Below are positions 1 to 11,356 of a DNA stretch of 64,000 nt, piece after piece. The notes under the pieces were generated by a model. It ran no database searches. It was given only the letters and a program-made list of their open reading frames with translations, and was not told the DNA's origin. This DNA is from Ministeria vibrans ATCC 50519 (lineage: Eukaryota; Opisthokonta; Filasterea). How positions within the stretch are numbered: position 1 is the stretch's first letter; each line of letters starts with the position of its first letter. The stretch covers positions 1 through 64,000 of the forward strand of contig CALSCP010000883.1 of assembly GCA_943704425.1 (NCBI GenBank), read 5' to 3'. A program made the translations under genes and the position numbers.

Positions 1-2
1 AG

Positions 3-84
<82 letters not shown>
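1..84. repeat. (CA)n dinucleotide repeat
   Basis: An almost pure CA tract fills the left edge of the window. On the minus strand it reads (TG)n and begins right after the splice donor of the last visible PrimPol exon, so it is intronic. Confidence 0.95.
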
Positions 85-90
<6 letters not shown>

Positions 91-93
91 CAC

Positions 94-424
94 CTGCGAG
101 GCCCACCCACGACACTCGGGATCATAGCACTTCTGCCGCCACAGCCCCCCGACCACATCCACTACGTACACCACATGATTGCTCTTGTGCCATCGCCCAA
201 TCCGCCGACAAAATCGGTTTCCCCCAATCTCGTACAACACAGTTTTGCCTAAACACAAATAAAATTGTAAATTCTACCAGAACCACAAGCATGACAACAA
301 TTTCGTTCACTCAAAAATATTTATACCGATAATCAGGGAAAAGGGTCAACAAGATATATGAGAAGACGAAAAACTCAATAATAATCATAATAATAATAAT
401 AATAATTTAATAATAATAATAATG

Positions 425-456
<32 letters not shown>

Positions 457-560
457 TATTATTATTATTATTATTATTACTGTTATTGATTATTACTGTT
501 AACTAGTAAGTTTATTAATTAATTAATTGCAAAACACAAACACAAACACATTCTAGTAAA

Positions 561-591
<31 letters not shown>

Positions 592-2590
592 TATTATTAT
601 TATTATAATTACCTTCGGCAAAGTAAGACCACCTTCGAATAAAGCCAGTGGACTGCAAAACACTCCGCTCATTCGTCGAATTGACCAGTCGCACAATAAA
701 CTGATCAATAAGAGGGAAAGGAGACTCACTGGACAGTCCACTCTGAACAGTCTCGTTTCCTAATCATTCTTATCAGTCACGCACTCGTTTTGTTGTTGTG
801 GCTTTACTTTGAACGGTCTTTTCCCTTTCTTTAAGTGGAATGAGCGAATCGCTCACATTTGGTCCTTTGACTATTTGCAACACTCTCACAGAATCAGAAT
901 ACCTAAGGCAGTTGCAAAGATTGAGAATTTAGGAATATTGGAACTGTTGCTTACTTGACATTTGCAACGAGAGAACTCATAAAGAATGCACAGTCGTCCG
1001 ATAAGTCTTTCAAGGAGCGCATTTCGCGTTTGGGGCGAAACTGATTGAGAGGGGATACACTCAACATTGTGCGTTTGTGCAGTTTGCGCGAGAAAAGTAG
1101 TCTGAAATTGCGATTGCGCGAATAGACTGAAAGGTCGACAAAGAGAGACCATTCCGAGTCGGATGAGCGCACACTCAGGGAAGGGACTGTCGCAGGACTG
1201 TTTTGGTGGGCGCTCAGTAACTCAGACACAATCGTTCGCACAAATGATCCTAATTCGATTTGTTACCACCCCCCCGTTTTTATCTGTTTTTTTTTTTTCT
1301 TTTTTTTCTCTCATACCGACATGTGCGTTTGATTGAAAGACGATCGGGCCGGGAATGCGAAGGATCAAATGGCGGGAGAATTTGGTGTCTGACGAGGAGT
1401 CCAAGTGGAGGAAATGCGTGAGATCGACTTCGATTTGGTATTGAGAGTGTAAACGACGCATGATGGCCGATTGAACGACCAACACGAGTGAGTCTCCGTC
1501 GACCGTTGGATTGAGTGCCAGTGCATATTCAAGATCAAGGTACAAATGACACAGGGCGCCTGGAATGGTGATGATAAATGCAATTCAGAAAGTGATGGAG
1601 AGAGAAAAATAGAGAACCACAGCCAGAGAGAGGCAAAAAAAAACAAAGTGAGATAGGCCCAAAGAGATACAAGATAGAACCAGAGTGATACAGAGTGAGA
1701 GAAACCCAAAGTGATACAAATAGAATCATAGTGATATAAAGTGAGAGAGATGCAAAGTGATACAAATAGAACCAGAGTGATATAAAGTGAGAGAGACCCA
1801 AAGAGATACAAGATAGAACCAGAGTGATACAGAGTGAGAGAAACCCAAAGTGATACAAATAGAACCATAGTGATATAAAGTGAGAGAGATGCAAAGTGAT
1901 ACAAATAGAACCAGAGTGATATAAAGTGAGAGAGACCCAAAGAGATAAAAATATAACCAGAGTGATACAGAGTGAGAGAGACCCAAAGTGACACAAAATA
2001 GAACCAGAGTGATATAAGTGCCCAAAGTGATACAAGATAGAACCAGAGAGATACAAAGTGAGAGAGATGCAAAGTGATACAAATAGAACCAGAGTGATAT
2101 AAAGTGAGAGAGTCCCAACGTTAGAGAGAACCAAAGTGACACAATATAGAATCACAGTGATACAGAGTAAGAGAGAAACAAAGTGATGCAAAACCAAAGT
2201 GATACACAGTGAGATACCTTCCGGGATGATCTCATAGAAATGGCGCTCTTGGAGTGGAATGAGACAGTAGCGTGTCCAGAAATCGTCGTAGGTCGAGACC
2301 ACGTAGCGCCGCTTGCCTCCTTCGTCGCCAGGCCGCTCCACAGAGAACACATGGACATTCTACAATGCACGAAAGTGAGGCCAGCACAGCCAACGAGTGG
2401 CAATGGTGCATACTTGATGTCGCGTTTTCGCGAACTGAAACGCCATCTCTTGTCGCGGAAATTCTCGCCACACCGACACAACAGGGAGCGCTCGAGGTGT
2501 CACAGAGGGCATGGCACTCTCATCCATGATGGCTGTTGCGTCATTCTCGAGCTTCTTCAACGAGGCGAGCCACAACAGATGTTGTCTAAA

Positions 2591-2631
<41 letters not shown>

Positions 2632-2752
2632 CGTCACCAAACAAAGAGATGAAGAAAGAAGGTTCGTACTCAGCCTCCCGATCGGACGCACTCAAGCGAC
2701 TGCGTCCCCCATAGAAAGATCCTGGTCCAATCTCCGAGTAGCGGCGCTTCAT
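94..2752 (-). CDS. PRIMPOL: Primase-polymerase PrimPol (3' end beyond window)
   Basis: DNA primase-polymerase of the archaeo-eukaryotic primase superfamily, known to reprime stalled forks in nucleus and mitochondria. Eight exons (minus): 2752-2670, 2585-2414, 2359-2218, 1559-1317, 1249-955, 902-808, 759-613, 248-94. All junctions are GT-AG with matching phases, giving 444 residues before the window edge. The catalytic DxE motif lies in HLYLDLEYA (D141, E143) and the third acidic residue in LFVDLSVYSRNRNFRL (D252). The C-terminal zinc-binding module has C406, H413, C433 and C438, with the same 7/20/5 spacing as in human PrimPol. The chosen start gives MKRRYSEIG; an in-frame ATG at 2764 adds four residues. 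At least one more exon lies beyond position 1. It is head-to-tail with MCEE, 133 bp away. Confidence 0.95.
366..600. repeat. AAT/ATT trinucleotide repeat cluster in PrimPol intron 7
   Basis: Runs of taa/aat then tta/att alternate through this stretch and could pair into long hairpins. It occupies the intron between the PrimPol exons ending at 613 and starting at 248, and no coding signal is seen in it. Confidence 0.9.
1580..2215. repeat. Minisatellite in PrimPol intron 3
   Basis: Units of roughly 40-60 bp built from short words such as gtgatacaaatagaacc, agagtgatataaagtgagag and acccaaag are repeated more than ten times with shuffling. The array fills the intron between PrimPol exons 3 and 4. 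The long low-complexity reading frames across it, rich in SLWFYL-type words, are by-products of the repeat. Confidence 0.9.
2590..2631. repeat. (CA)n repeat in PrimPol intron 1
   Basis: A roughly 40-base CA tract lies inside the first PrimPol intron (2586-2669), close to the splice acceptor on the minus strand. Confidence 0.9.
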
Positions 2753-2885
2753 GCACACGCACAAAAGGAATTGATATTAATTAATCGTTATTCATCGGTT
2801 TGAGAATTAATAGTAGAGAAAAAATTATTTCTTGTACAAAGCAAATGTGTTGTGTAAACTCGGCCAGAGTCACTTATGGACGGGT

Positions 2886-3624
2886 TCAAACTTGCTCCAA
2901 CTCGACAAGGACACCATTGCAGTCGGCAGGGTGCAGAAATACAACGGGCTTTCCGTGTGCGCCTGCAAGAACACACAACAACAACGCACTTAAACACCCG
3001 CGCAACTCAATCATGACTGGCCATTACCGATCTTGGGCTCCGCCGTAAGAGGACGAATCTTTTTCGCTCGCACATCCTCAATAGCCGAATGGATGTTGTC
3101 CACTTCGAGGCAAATGTGATGCATCCCCCCTGCAGGATGCTTCGCTAAGAAGCCGGCAATCGGACTCTTCTCGCCCAGGGGATGCAGCAGCTCCAGCTTG
3201 GTGTTGTCCAGCTCAATAAAGACAGTGGTCACACCGTGTTCAGGGAGATCCTACAGGTCGAGAGTGAGCGGGATGGACCAAAGTCGCCTGGCTCGTCACG
3301 TCTGTACCTGGGGAGCACTCACAGTCGCGCCGAGTGCGTCTCTGTAGAACGACGTCGCTTTCTCAAGGTCTGGCACCGCAATAGCAACATGATTCAATCG
3401 ACCAACACGCCATGGAGGTAACGTGGCCTACAAACACAGAACGGAGAGAGGAGAGAGAGAGAGAGAGTGACAGAGAGAGAGAGAGAGAGAGACGTGTGAA
3501 CAGAAAAATTGTGTATGTGTGTGGTGGGAAGAGAATAAAAGGCAAGGTTCTTCCTCGCATCCCATACCATGGTTCGAGAGCATTGAGAGCGCGACACGGA
3601 TAGAGCAAGTCGTTGAAGGAACAT
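2886..3624 (-). CDS. MCEE: Methylmalonyl-CoA epimerase, mitochondrial
   Basis: Interconverts (S)- and (R)-methylmalonyl-CoA in mitochondrial propionate catabolism. Four exons (minus): 3624-3568, 3427-3308, 3250-3028, 2962-2886, giving 158 residues, normal for the family. Exon 1 (MFLQRLALSVSRSQCSRTM) is basic, hydroxylated and free of acidic residues, as expected for a mitochondrial presequence. The VOC fold follows: RLNHVAIAVPDLEKA (H32), the second metal histidine in GGMHHICLEVDN (H103/H104) and the metal glutamate in the C-terminal VLVELEQV (E154). The start lies only 83 bp from the divergently transcribed ankyrin-ROCO-caspase gene. Confidence 0.95.
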
Positions 3625-3707
3625 GATTAAAAAAGACTTATTTGAATATTTTTAATAAATTATTTGCGCTCCACTTTTTTCTTTCACTGCACTCACCGTC
3701 GGGGGGA

Positions 3708-6700
3708 ATGTCCTCTGAACCTGTACACGACAGCACATACGACATATCAACTGATGCCATCACCCTCTCATAATATTTTTTTTCGGTTTGTTTTGATTGC
3801 AGTTTCACGAAGCGTCCGTCGCAGGCGATGTTGATGCTCTGAGGCGGATGTTTGCTGCGACGCCAGGTAAGAACGTGTGGGGAGTTGCCCTGTCGACTAA
3901 CTGTTCTGCTCTTTCTCCGTTGCATCCTCTCGCAAAGGCGTTTTGGACTCGCGAAGTGAAAAAGAACAACTGACGGCTTTTCATTGTGCCGCTCGAGTCG
4001 GACAAATGGCTTCGCTTCGCTGGCTTTCCTCTGTTGGAGCAAACCACATGGCGACGAGTCGAAACGACGGAACTCCGTTTCATTTCGCGGTGCGATACGG
4101 ATTTTTGGATGCGGTTCGCTTCTTTGTCGAGACTTACGGCGAAGGTTCGATCGCACTTTCTCCCTTTCTCCCCCTCTCTCCTCCTCCTCCTCCGCCGCCC
4201 CCTTCTCTTGTTTTGCGTGGATTTACGTTCCGTTCTTAGCTATTACTCGTACGGCTGATCTGAACGGCTGGACTGCGCTTCATTATGCCGCGTGGCAAAA
4301 TCACTACAATATTGCGGCGTACCTTCTTGAGCAAGGCGCAGATCACACTGCCAAAACACAGGGGGGTGCAAGTCCTTTCAATCGTGCCGCATGGAATGGC
4401 CGCCTTCACATTCTTCGTCTCATGTTGAACACACGAGGAAATGGTCTCCTTCAAAAACACACACACTCAAACAAAATAATAATAATATAATTATTCCTTT
4501 TCTTCTGTCACAGGAATGGTGAACCGAAAAAACAACCAGGGTGACACGCCACTGCACGATGCGGCAAGTCGAGGCCACATTGACATTGTGCAGTGCCTTG
4601 TTGGCGAAGCAGGCGCTGACACGACCATCCGGAACAACAAAGGACAAACCCCACTTGATTGCGCGCTCTCAAACTCGTCTGAAGGAAATGAAAAAGTCGT
4701 GTCCTTTTTACGCGTAACAGAAAAAAAAAAAAAAAAAGTCTCTGTATTAAATCGTCATTGCTTGAATCCTTGTAATTTAGAGTGTGTACCAACCGCCGCT
4801 GATTAATCTTCCCCGTTCAATTTCTGAAGGTATTTTTTGACATAAATTTCTTTTCTAATTATATTTTGTATGTTTTGTGTCTGATCATGACTCAAATATC
4901 AGATGCAATTGCTGCGTACGAGGAATTGTTTCGACGTGCATCTGCACAGGGTCACGTGGAGTGCAGTCGTCTCAAGGTGCTTGTGCTGGGCCCCACACTC
5001 GCCGGCAAGACGTCGCTCGTTCGTGCACTCTGTGGCCGTCCCCTCCCAAACCGACTGGAGCGCTCCATTGCCACGCGTTTTGAGCGTGCACGCCTCGTCC
5101 GCAAAGAACAAGACCACCCGGGTCTTTTTGAGGCTGTGCCTCACGACGAACCCCAGCTGGCACGTGCATTTCACTCTCTTTCCCTGCAAGGCGCTCATCC
5201 CCCAGTCCCTCTCCCCTCCTCACCTACTCCCTCTCCCCCCAATACCATTGTCTTCCCTGTCGTCTCAGCCCACCCTCACACTGCCGAAGTTGCCGCTAGT
5301 GCCGCCGCCGCCGCCACCGCCACCACCACCACTACCACTACACCAACAGCATCAGCTACATCTGCTTCTCCTTCCGATCCCATCATGACCTCTATCCGTC
5401 ATCTCCTTCAGACCCAACTGCAAGATTCCAGCCCTCTTCTCGAATTCTTTGATTTCGCCGGTGAGCACAATATCCCATGTTTTGTTTTGTTTTATTTTTA
5501 TTTGAACCTTTATTCTATCGCGCGCAGGGGAAGAGTCCTTTTCTTGCCTTCACAACCTGTTTATGGGTCCCAACTCACTGTACATTCTTGTCATTGATCT
5601 CTCCGTTTTGCACAACGAACGCGATGCACTGCTTCAGTACGACGCACTGAGCCACTGGGCACGCACCATCAGCCACCAGCATCCACGCAACACCACCAAT
5701 CAAGCCAGCAGTGCGACATCGAGTGGCAATGTGACTGATGAGCGCCCCTTCCATGTGATGGTGGTGGCAACGCATGCGGATGTGTTCATTCATGATCCGA
5801 AGAGCCTTGACGAGTGTGCTCGCGCCGTGTTCAGCAGTGTACATGATGCGGTTGGTGCAGAACACTTTGTGTTCCCGCCGCCTTACGAGTCCCACTACCC
5901 CTTCTTTATGGTGGGCAGCACGACAGGCGCGGGTCTTGCCGATGTGAGCACCGCCATGCACTCTGTGGTGTGTCCTCGCCGACTGCCCCTCGCCTGGGTG
6001 TGTGTTCAAGACTTGCTGGGGCGACGCGCTCGTGAGGGTCTTGTGGACCTCACCGTTCCTGTACACCGCCTTGCGTCTGTCGTTCTCAACGTTGATCCTC
6101 TTATCACCATTGGCGACCTTGTCAGCGATGCGCGCGAGATCCGCGAAGGTCTTCTGCCGTACCTTGAGAGCACAGCGGACATTCTTATTAGCCGCCATGG
6201 GCTCCAGCGCGACCGTCACACCATCGATGAGAACGACACAGTCATCTTCAACGTCACCCAACTCATTCTTGCCATCGAGTTGCTCACTTCAGTTGTGCTC
6301 GCCTTTTGGAAGCGCACCAAGAGCACTCGTGCCGACAAGATGGCGCGTCTCGTTGAGCGTGCCGGTCGCCAACGCAACGGTTCGCTCGCAACCCGTCTCA
6401 TTACGGCTCTTTGTCGTGACGGCAACTCATCAGAGGAAGGATTCGATCCGCGAGTTGCCACCTGGCTTATCTGGAGCATCGACAACCTGGGTCGCAGCGA
6501 CGAGGCACTCAGTGACCAAGACCGTGATTTGCTTGCCGGCGCCAATGTGCCCGACCCAGAACGTTTTCTCGGGGTACTCGCCAGCCTGGGACTCGTGCAT
6601 GTCCACCAAAAACGCCTTCTTGTGCCCATGCTACTACCTGAGACCGCCGAATTTGTCACTTCACCCCATGCACGTCCCGTCCGTCTCTTCCTCTACCAGG

Positions 6701-8191
6701 TGGACCGTGCCACCGAGAGCATTCTGCCCGTGTCGCTCGCCACCTTTCACAGCATGCTTGTCGAGCTGTGGCGTCTCTCCGGTGACGTTGCAGTGCTCAG
6801 TGCGACCCAACGATGCAGCAACGTCTTCTCTTTTGAGAATCTTTTCGATTTTCGCATCCAGCTTAATCGTGGCGAACCCTTTGTGCGTCTCGAAATGCTC
6901 CAGGACCACTCACCCGCTCGCATTTACCGCACTTGGATGTTCCTTATCGGCATCTGCAAAAAGACCGAGCATCTTCAGTGGGGCTGGCGCGGGGAGGCAT
7001 GCGTTGTGCCTTCGTCTCAGTATGAGCTGGACAAGCCGCTGTTTGACGACCCTGTGAGCGTTGCGGCCGCTCCGGCCAAGTACCGTACGTACCAAGCTGT
7101 TCACGTGCGATGCATGCATAAGGCACAGAGTGGATCGCCCCTGTGCAATGCTCAGGTTGAGCTCTGGTGGACCAATCCGATCAGTAAGACTACAAAGTAT
7201 ATAGTAGATGTGCAGGAGTGAGTGAACTGGGGCTCTAGCTAGCTTGTTTGTTTTGTGAAAAATTAATAATAATATTATTATACTAAAGTGACATTGGACG
7301 GTCACATTGAAGTCACATCATTGTCGTGTGACATTGTGACTCAACGCTATTTTGACTATTGTAGATCAGTCGTTGTCGGTCGACCATGACAAGTACTACT
7401 TCCGCAAGTGTGTGTTGATTGTGGCCATGAGTAAGTATGCAAGCTCCGAAAATAGCGTGCTGTCGTCGTATTGCGATTTACCGGCCGCGGATGCGAGTGC
7501 GAGCCGCCTTGCACAGATGTGGATGGATCGGGGCTTTACGGTGTATGTGGTGAACGATGTGGTGACGGGGACGGTGACGCGTGAGACCATTGTTAACGGT
7601 GCGCGACAGCTGCGAGACACACTGGAACAGGGCATTGGCCCCGAACAACTGCTGGTCGTGCATCTGATTGGGCACGGTGCAAGTGGCAGTGTGGGTGGAC
7701 TGATTCTGAGCGATGCGCACGTTGACAAGGATAGCTGTGTGTCGAGCTTTGACTTGCAATCGCTAGGGGCTGTGCTGCGTGCCGACGTGGGATGGCCCGG
7801 TCGCAATGTGTTGGTCGTCTGTGACTTTTGCAATGCGGGCTCGCAAGTGTCCGTTGCAGGCGACATGACCATGTCCAGTGGTGAGGTGCCCGAGGTGGGT
7901 CGCTATGCGCTGCAAGTAATCACCAGCTCGCTCTCCTACGCCAATGCGTATCTCACGACGGACCAGAAGCTGACGCAAATGACAAGTCTGCTCTACCGCG
8001 CGCTTGGGCCGGAACAGGCTGCCTTTGGTGCGCACGAGCAAGTGATAACGGCTGTCAAGCTGCGCCAGTGGCTTCGCTCCCTTGATGTGAAGGATACCAT
8101 TCAGGGGTTTCTCATTGCTCGCATCTGGAAGGATTGGGAGTTGGTCAATACCGGCGAGATTCTTTTTTTTCGAAATGACACGAATAAATAA
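3708..8191 (+). CDS. Ankyrin-Roc-COR-caspase-like multidomain protein
   Basis: Nine exons: 3708-3722, 3803-3866, 3938-4144, 4240-4443, 4514-4713, 4781-4829, 4903-5460, 5528-7183, 7365-8191. All phases agree, giving 1,259 residues. Residues about 6-230 hold about six ankyrin repeats (for example [18 protein letters not shown]). Residues about 265-580 are a Ras-like Roc GTPase: P-loop GPTLAGKT (276-283), G3 DFAGEE (D430), G4 THAD (514-517), and a Pro/Ala/Thr-rich insert before G3. A COR-like region follows to about 984 ([20 protein letters not shown]). Residues 985-1259 form a caspase/metacaspase-type C14 domain with HLIGHG (H1088) and VCDFCNAG (C1140). A GTPase-controlled protease with a protein-binding sensor is inferred from architecture. 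The weakest point is the five-codon first exon. A paralogue with WD40 repeats lies at 47.9-55.0 kb. Confidence 0.9.
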
Positions 8192-8549
8192 TAAAAATAG
8201 TTATATTTATTATCTTCTTGGGGGTAGCCCATGGCGGAAGTGCAGTCAAGCGCTGGATTGGTTATTACCCAATTAGTCAATTACTATTAATTTCATTGTA
8301 TTACAATAATTATATCTTTTCATTTTTCTACTTGTGCTTCTTTGGTGACTGCACAGTGAAAATAATGGTAATAACCAGTATTGACTCTTGAGCATTCTGT
8401 GTATCCGCTGGTTGTCAAAGCTGAGTGAAAGCTCTCATAACTTTGAAAACTTTTGTGTTGAATAATATTATTATAAAATATTCTCTATTTTTTTATATCT
8501 ATCGACTTTCAGTCTTTTCACAGTCCTCACTAGGATCAACTCTAAGAGC
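8192..8549. other. Spacer with no gene seen
   Basis: This AT-rich spacer lies between the ROCO-caspase stop codon and the URM1 start. It must hold the 3' end of the former and the promoter of the latter. I see no coding exon or RNA gene. Confidence 0.6.
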
Positions 8550-9110
8550 ATGTCTGATCTCAACATCACCCTCGAATTCAGGTCAGATTGTCTCTTACCA
8601 CTTGATGCTTTTCCGAGACTCACATTCATCTTTCTCTCTTCTCTCCCTCTCTCTGTCTGTCTCTCTACGTGTCTCTTTCTCACCAACACAGTGGCGGTGC
8701 TGAACTTCTTGTTGGCAACCAACGCAAGCACGAGCTGAAACTTGCAGCAAATGCGGAGGGAGCATCGTGGAATGTTTCACAGGTCTGTCCTCTCTCTCTC
8801 TTGTGCCTCGTTGTTCGTCTCCTGTCCTTCTCTCACTGCTTTGTTTTCGTCAGCTTCTTGCGTATGTCAAGGAAACGGTGGTTACCGAACGGCCCGAACT
8901 CTTAATTCAAGGAACAACTGTGTAAGAGCAGTGCAGAGAATGCAATCTGTCGACCCTTTCTCTCTCTCACTCTGCTCTGCGCACGCTTTTAGACGACCGG
9001 GCATTCTTGTCCTTGTCAACGACACCGACTGGGAACTACTCGGCGAAGGCGACTACGAACTCCAAGAGGGCGACACCGTCGTATTCATTTCGACGCTCCA
9101 TGGCGGCTGA
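8550..9110 (+). CDS. URM1: Ubiquitin-related modifier 1
   Basis: URM1 is a ubiquitin-fold sulfur carrier used for tRNA wobble-uridine thiolation and for protein urmylation in the cytosol. Four exons, 8550-8581, 8692-8782, 8854-8921 and 8993-9110, have matching phases and give 102 residues, the usual size. Diagnostic features are the N-terminal [10 protein letters not shown], the LNVxVxD-like stretch [13 protein letters not shown], and [19 protein letters not shown] ending in the C-terminal Gly-Gly that is thiocarboxylated. The exon 3 donor was placed two bases into the GTG codon because the frame otherwise meets a stop. Confidence 0.96.
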
Positions 9111-9266
9111 GTCTGCGTGCGAGACGTACAACGAAATATTGTAGAGTACACACATTTGTAGACAAGTAGCAATAAGGTGTAAGATATACAAACAATAACA
9201 ATACTAATACTTTAAAAAAAAAAACAATACTAATACTTTTATTATACAATAATAATAATATTTTTA

Positions 9267-10638
9267 TTACACTATTAAACCGGCATTGACAATCTCGTGA
9301 TCGGGCGCGTTACGAAGACGTCTCAAGGAAGGAGGACTGTCGTCGTCGGGGCCGCGCACGTAGTTGGGCAGGTCAAAGACGGGTAATGACTGTCGCGAGT
9401 GGAAGGAGGCGCTTGCGACAGACTGTCGGGCAAACGAGTACTCGCTTGAGTCTTGCGGTAGCGGTGGGAAGTGCCCGTCGACGGGTGGTGGAGCTGCCCA
9501 GGCACGAGGGAGTGCGGCCAGAGAGGAGGCGGTGCTTGTGGCAGAGGACCGACCGGTGGTACGACGCGTGTGGCGTGTCTGAGGAGTGGAGTTGCGGTCG
9601 TAGCTGTTGTGACTGTCGCTGTCGTCGACAATGGTGAAGACGGGTTGGGCAAAGGGGGATTGGGCACGCGATGGCACGCCGAGCGGTACAATGCGCTCGT
9701 GCTGGTGCACCGAGATAGGCCGTGATGATGCTCGCGGAGACGTACTTCTGGAAAACAGACTAGACTTTCGTTGAAGCAATTGGGGATGGTGTGGGTCGAC
9801 AATGGTCGCAAATGCTTCGACGGATTTGCTCGCTCGTCTGCGTCGTTCTCGCTTCTTTCTGACGAGCAACAGCAAAATAATGCCAATCACAATCAGTGCT
9901 ACAACAACGCCAGCACCTACACCAGCACCTACAGTTTGCCAACAATAAATAATATTTTTGACAGTGAGTGAAACAACAATAAAAAATGAAAAAAATTAAT
10001 AATAATATAATAAAAGCTTGATGGTTACCAAGAGAGAGAGCAGCGGAACTAGACTGATTCGCAGTGTTTCCGTTGGTGGTGGCTCTTGAAGTGCATGTCG
10101 GACCCGAATAGGGTGGAACGCAGGTGCAGACAAAGTCGTCGGGGCTCGTGAGCGACGCATTACAAGTGGCGTTGTTTTGGCAGGGGGCCGACAAACACGG
10201 ATCCAGGACGGTCTCACAGACTTCTCCGGTGTGTCCCGCGGTGCACGAGCAATAGGCAGAGCCATCACGGGCCGCCTGGCACGCACGTGTGCCGCGTGGG
10301 TCGCAGGGAGACGAGAGACACGGGTCGGCAGGGAAACGACAGTCAGCGCCGGAAAACTCGGCGGGACACACACAACGAAAGCCCTGAAACACGTCGACGC
10401 ACTGAGCGCCGTTCTGGCACGGCGACGACATGCACTCGTTCAAGTTGAGCTCGCACTGGCGCCCAGTCACTCCAGTAATGCACTCGCACGAAAAAGTCTC
10501 GTCCGAACCTCCGTCTGAGCAGATGCCCGCATTGAGACATGGCTGCGACTCACAGGCCGTGCCAGAGGCGGGCAACAGACACTGGCCGAGCACGAGCAGA
10601 AGCGCGACAGACACGCGTACGGTCACTCTCTGTCGCAT
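9267..10638 (-). CDS. EGF-repeat type I membrane protein
   Basis: Two exons (minus), 10638-10029 and 9928-9267, join in phase to give 423 residues. A signal peptide (VSVALLLVLGQCLLPASG) is followed by four EGF-like domains with six cysteines each, including LNECMSSPCQNGAQC. A short Ser/Thr/Asn-rich stalk leads to one transmembrane helix (VVVALIVIGIILLLLV) encoded at the start of exon 2. A basic stop-transfer patch (RKKRERRRR) and a roughly 180-residue cytoplasmic tail rich in Ser, Pro and Arg follow. It looks like a small adhesion or signalling receptor. The tail has no recognisable domain and the ligand is unknown. The ATG at 10638 immediately precedes the signal peptide. Confidence 0.88.
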
Positions 10639-10906
10639 TCCACTCGAAAAAAAATACTTCAACTTATAGTCGACGAAAAATAGGGAGAGAGGCGGGGTGG
10701 AGACAAGGGCAAGCGGTCAACTGCAGCCTGGGTATACACTCGAAAATGGTACCCCTTAGGAAAGAAAAGTAAATGAGAAATAAATGGTTTGTTCTCGGTT
10801 CTGACTTGTGAGCTTATCGAAAGCTTTTCAATATTATCAAATAAATATTCTTCTTTTCTTCTTATCAATAATAAGTAATCATCTCTCCTCCTCCTAAATC
10901 TCTCAG

Positions 10907-11299
10907 TGTGGCTCGACTATCAATGCCTGCATTGTGGAAAAAAATGTGACTGTGTGCGCGCCCGAGAGTGCCTTAGCATTGAGTGGCACCAGCAAGTTCA
11001 TTCGCCGCATCGTCCTCATCACTCACTGCTGCACAGCCGCATCAGCAACGCCTCTGCCACTGCGTTGGAGGCGCTGCTTTGTCAGGAGAAGCTACCTCCC
11101 CCCCCCCNNNNNNNNNNNCGCAGCTGCATCCCCCCTCGAGAGGCAGGGGAGCGCGGTAGATGGCGACGCGAGCTGTCAAGGCTTTGCTTCGGAGGCCCTA
11201 CTCATCGCAAGCGACTACAAACAATTCGCTATTGCTTTGTTCTTGATGGAGTACACGCGCGTTGCCTCGGCAATCACGCGCAACGGCATCCACTGTTAA
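10907..11299 (+). pseudogene. Unrecognised coding fragment interrupted by an assembly gap
   Basis: A splice acceptor (ctctcag) at 10906 opens a short coding-looking stretch. Before the gap the frame with the best codon composition reads ...SATALEALLCQEKL. After the gap a different frame looks real, ASDYKQFAIALFLMEYTRVA, and ends at TAA 11297-11299. The N run at 11108-11118 follows a poly-C tract, so the frames cannot be joined with certainty. No 5' exon with a start codon was found upstream. I do not recognise the family. It may be the last exon of a gene whose front is missing from the assembly. Confidence 0.4.
11108..11118. other. Assembly gap (11 N)
   Basis: Eleven N bases directly follow a poly-C run. 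The true gap length is unknown, and the coding fragment across it changes frame. Confidence 0.98.
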
Positions 11300-11356
11300 G
11301 CACGTTGAAAATGTAATGTGAATGTTCTCAGTCTTCATCTGTCAGTCTCTCACTCT

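Noticed and set aside
1580-2215. CRISPR-like array of repeats and spacers
   Set aside because: Units are shuffled and variable, spacers are not unique, there are no cas genes, and the context is a eukaryotic intron.
1365-2350. Long low-complexity minus-strand reading frames (235-271 residues) across the minisatellite
   Set aside because: They only translate repeat units, and the flanking PrimPol exons splice over the region with exact phase.
10907-11107. A zinc-finger protein (CLHCGKKCDCVRARECL)
   Set aside because: The cysteines come from one of two competing frames with weak codon composition at that end. There is no known finger spacing and the region borders a gap.
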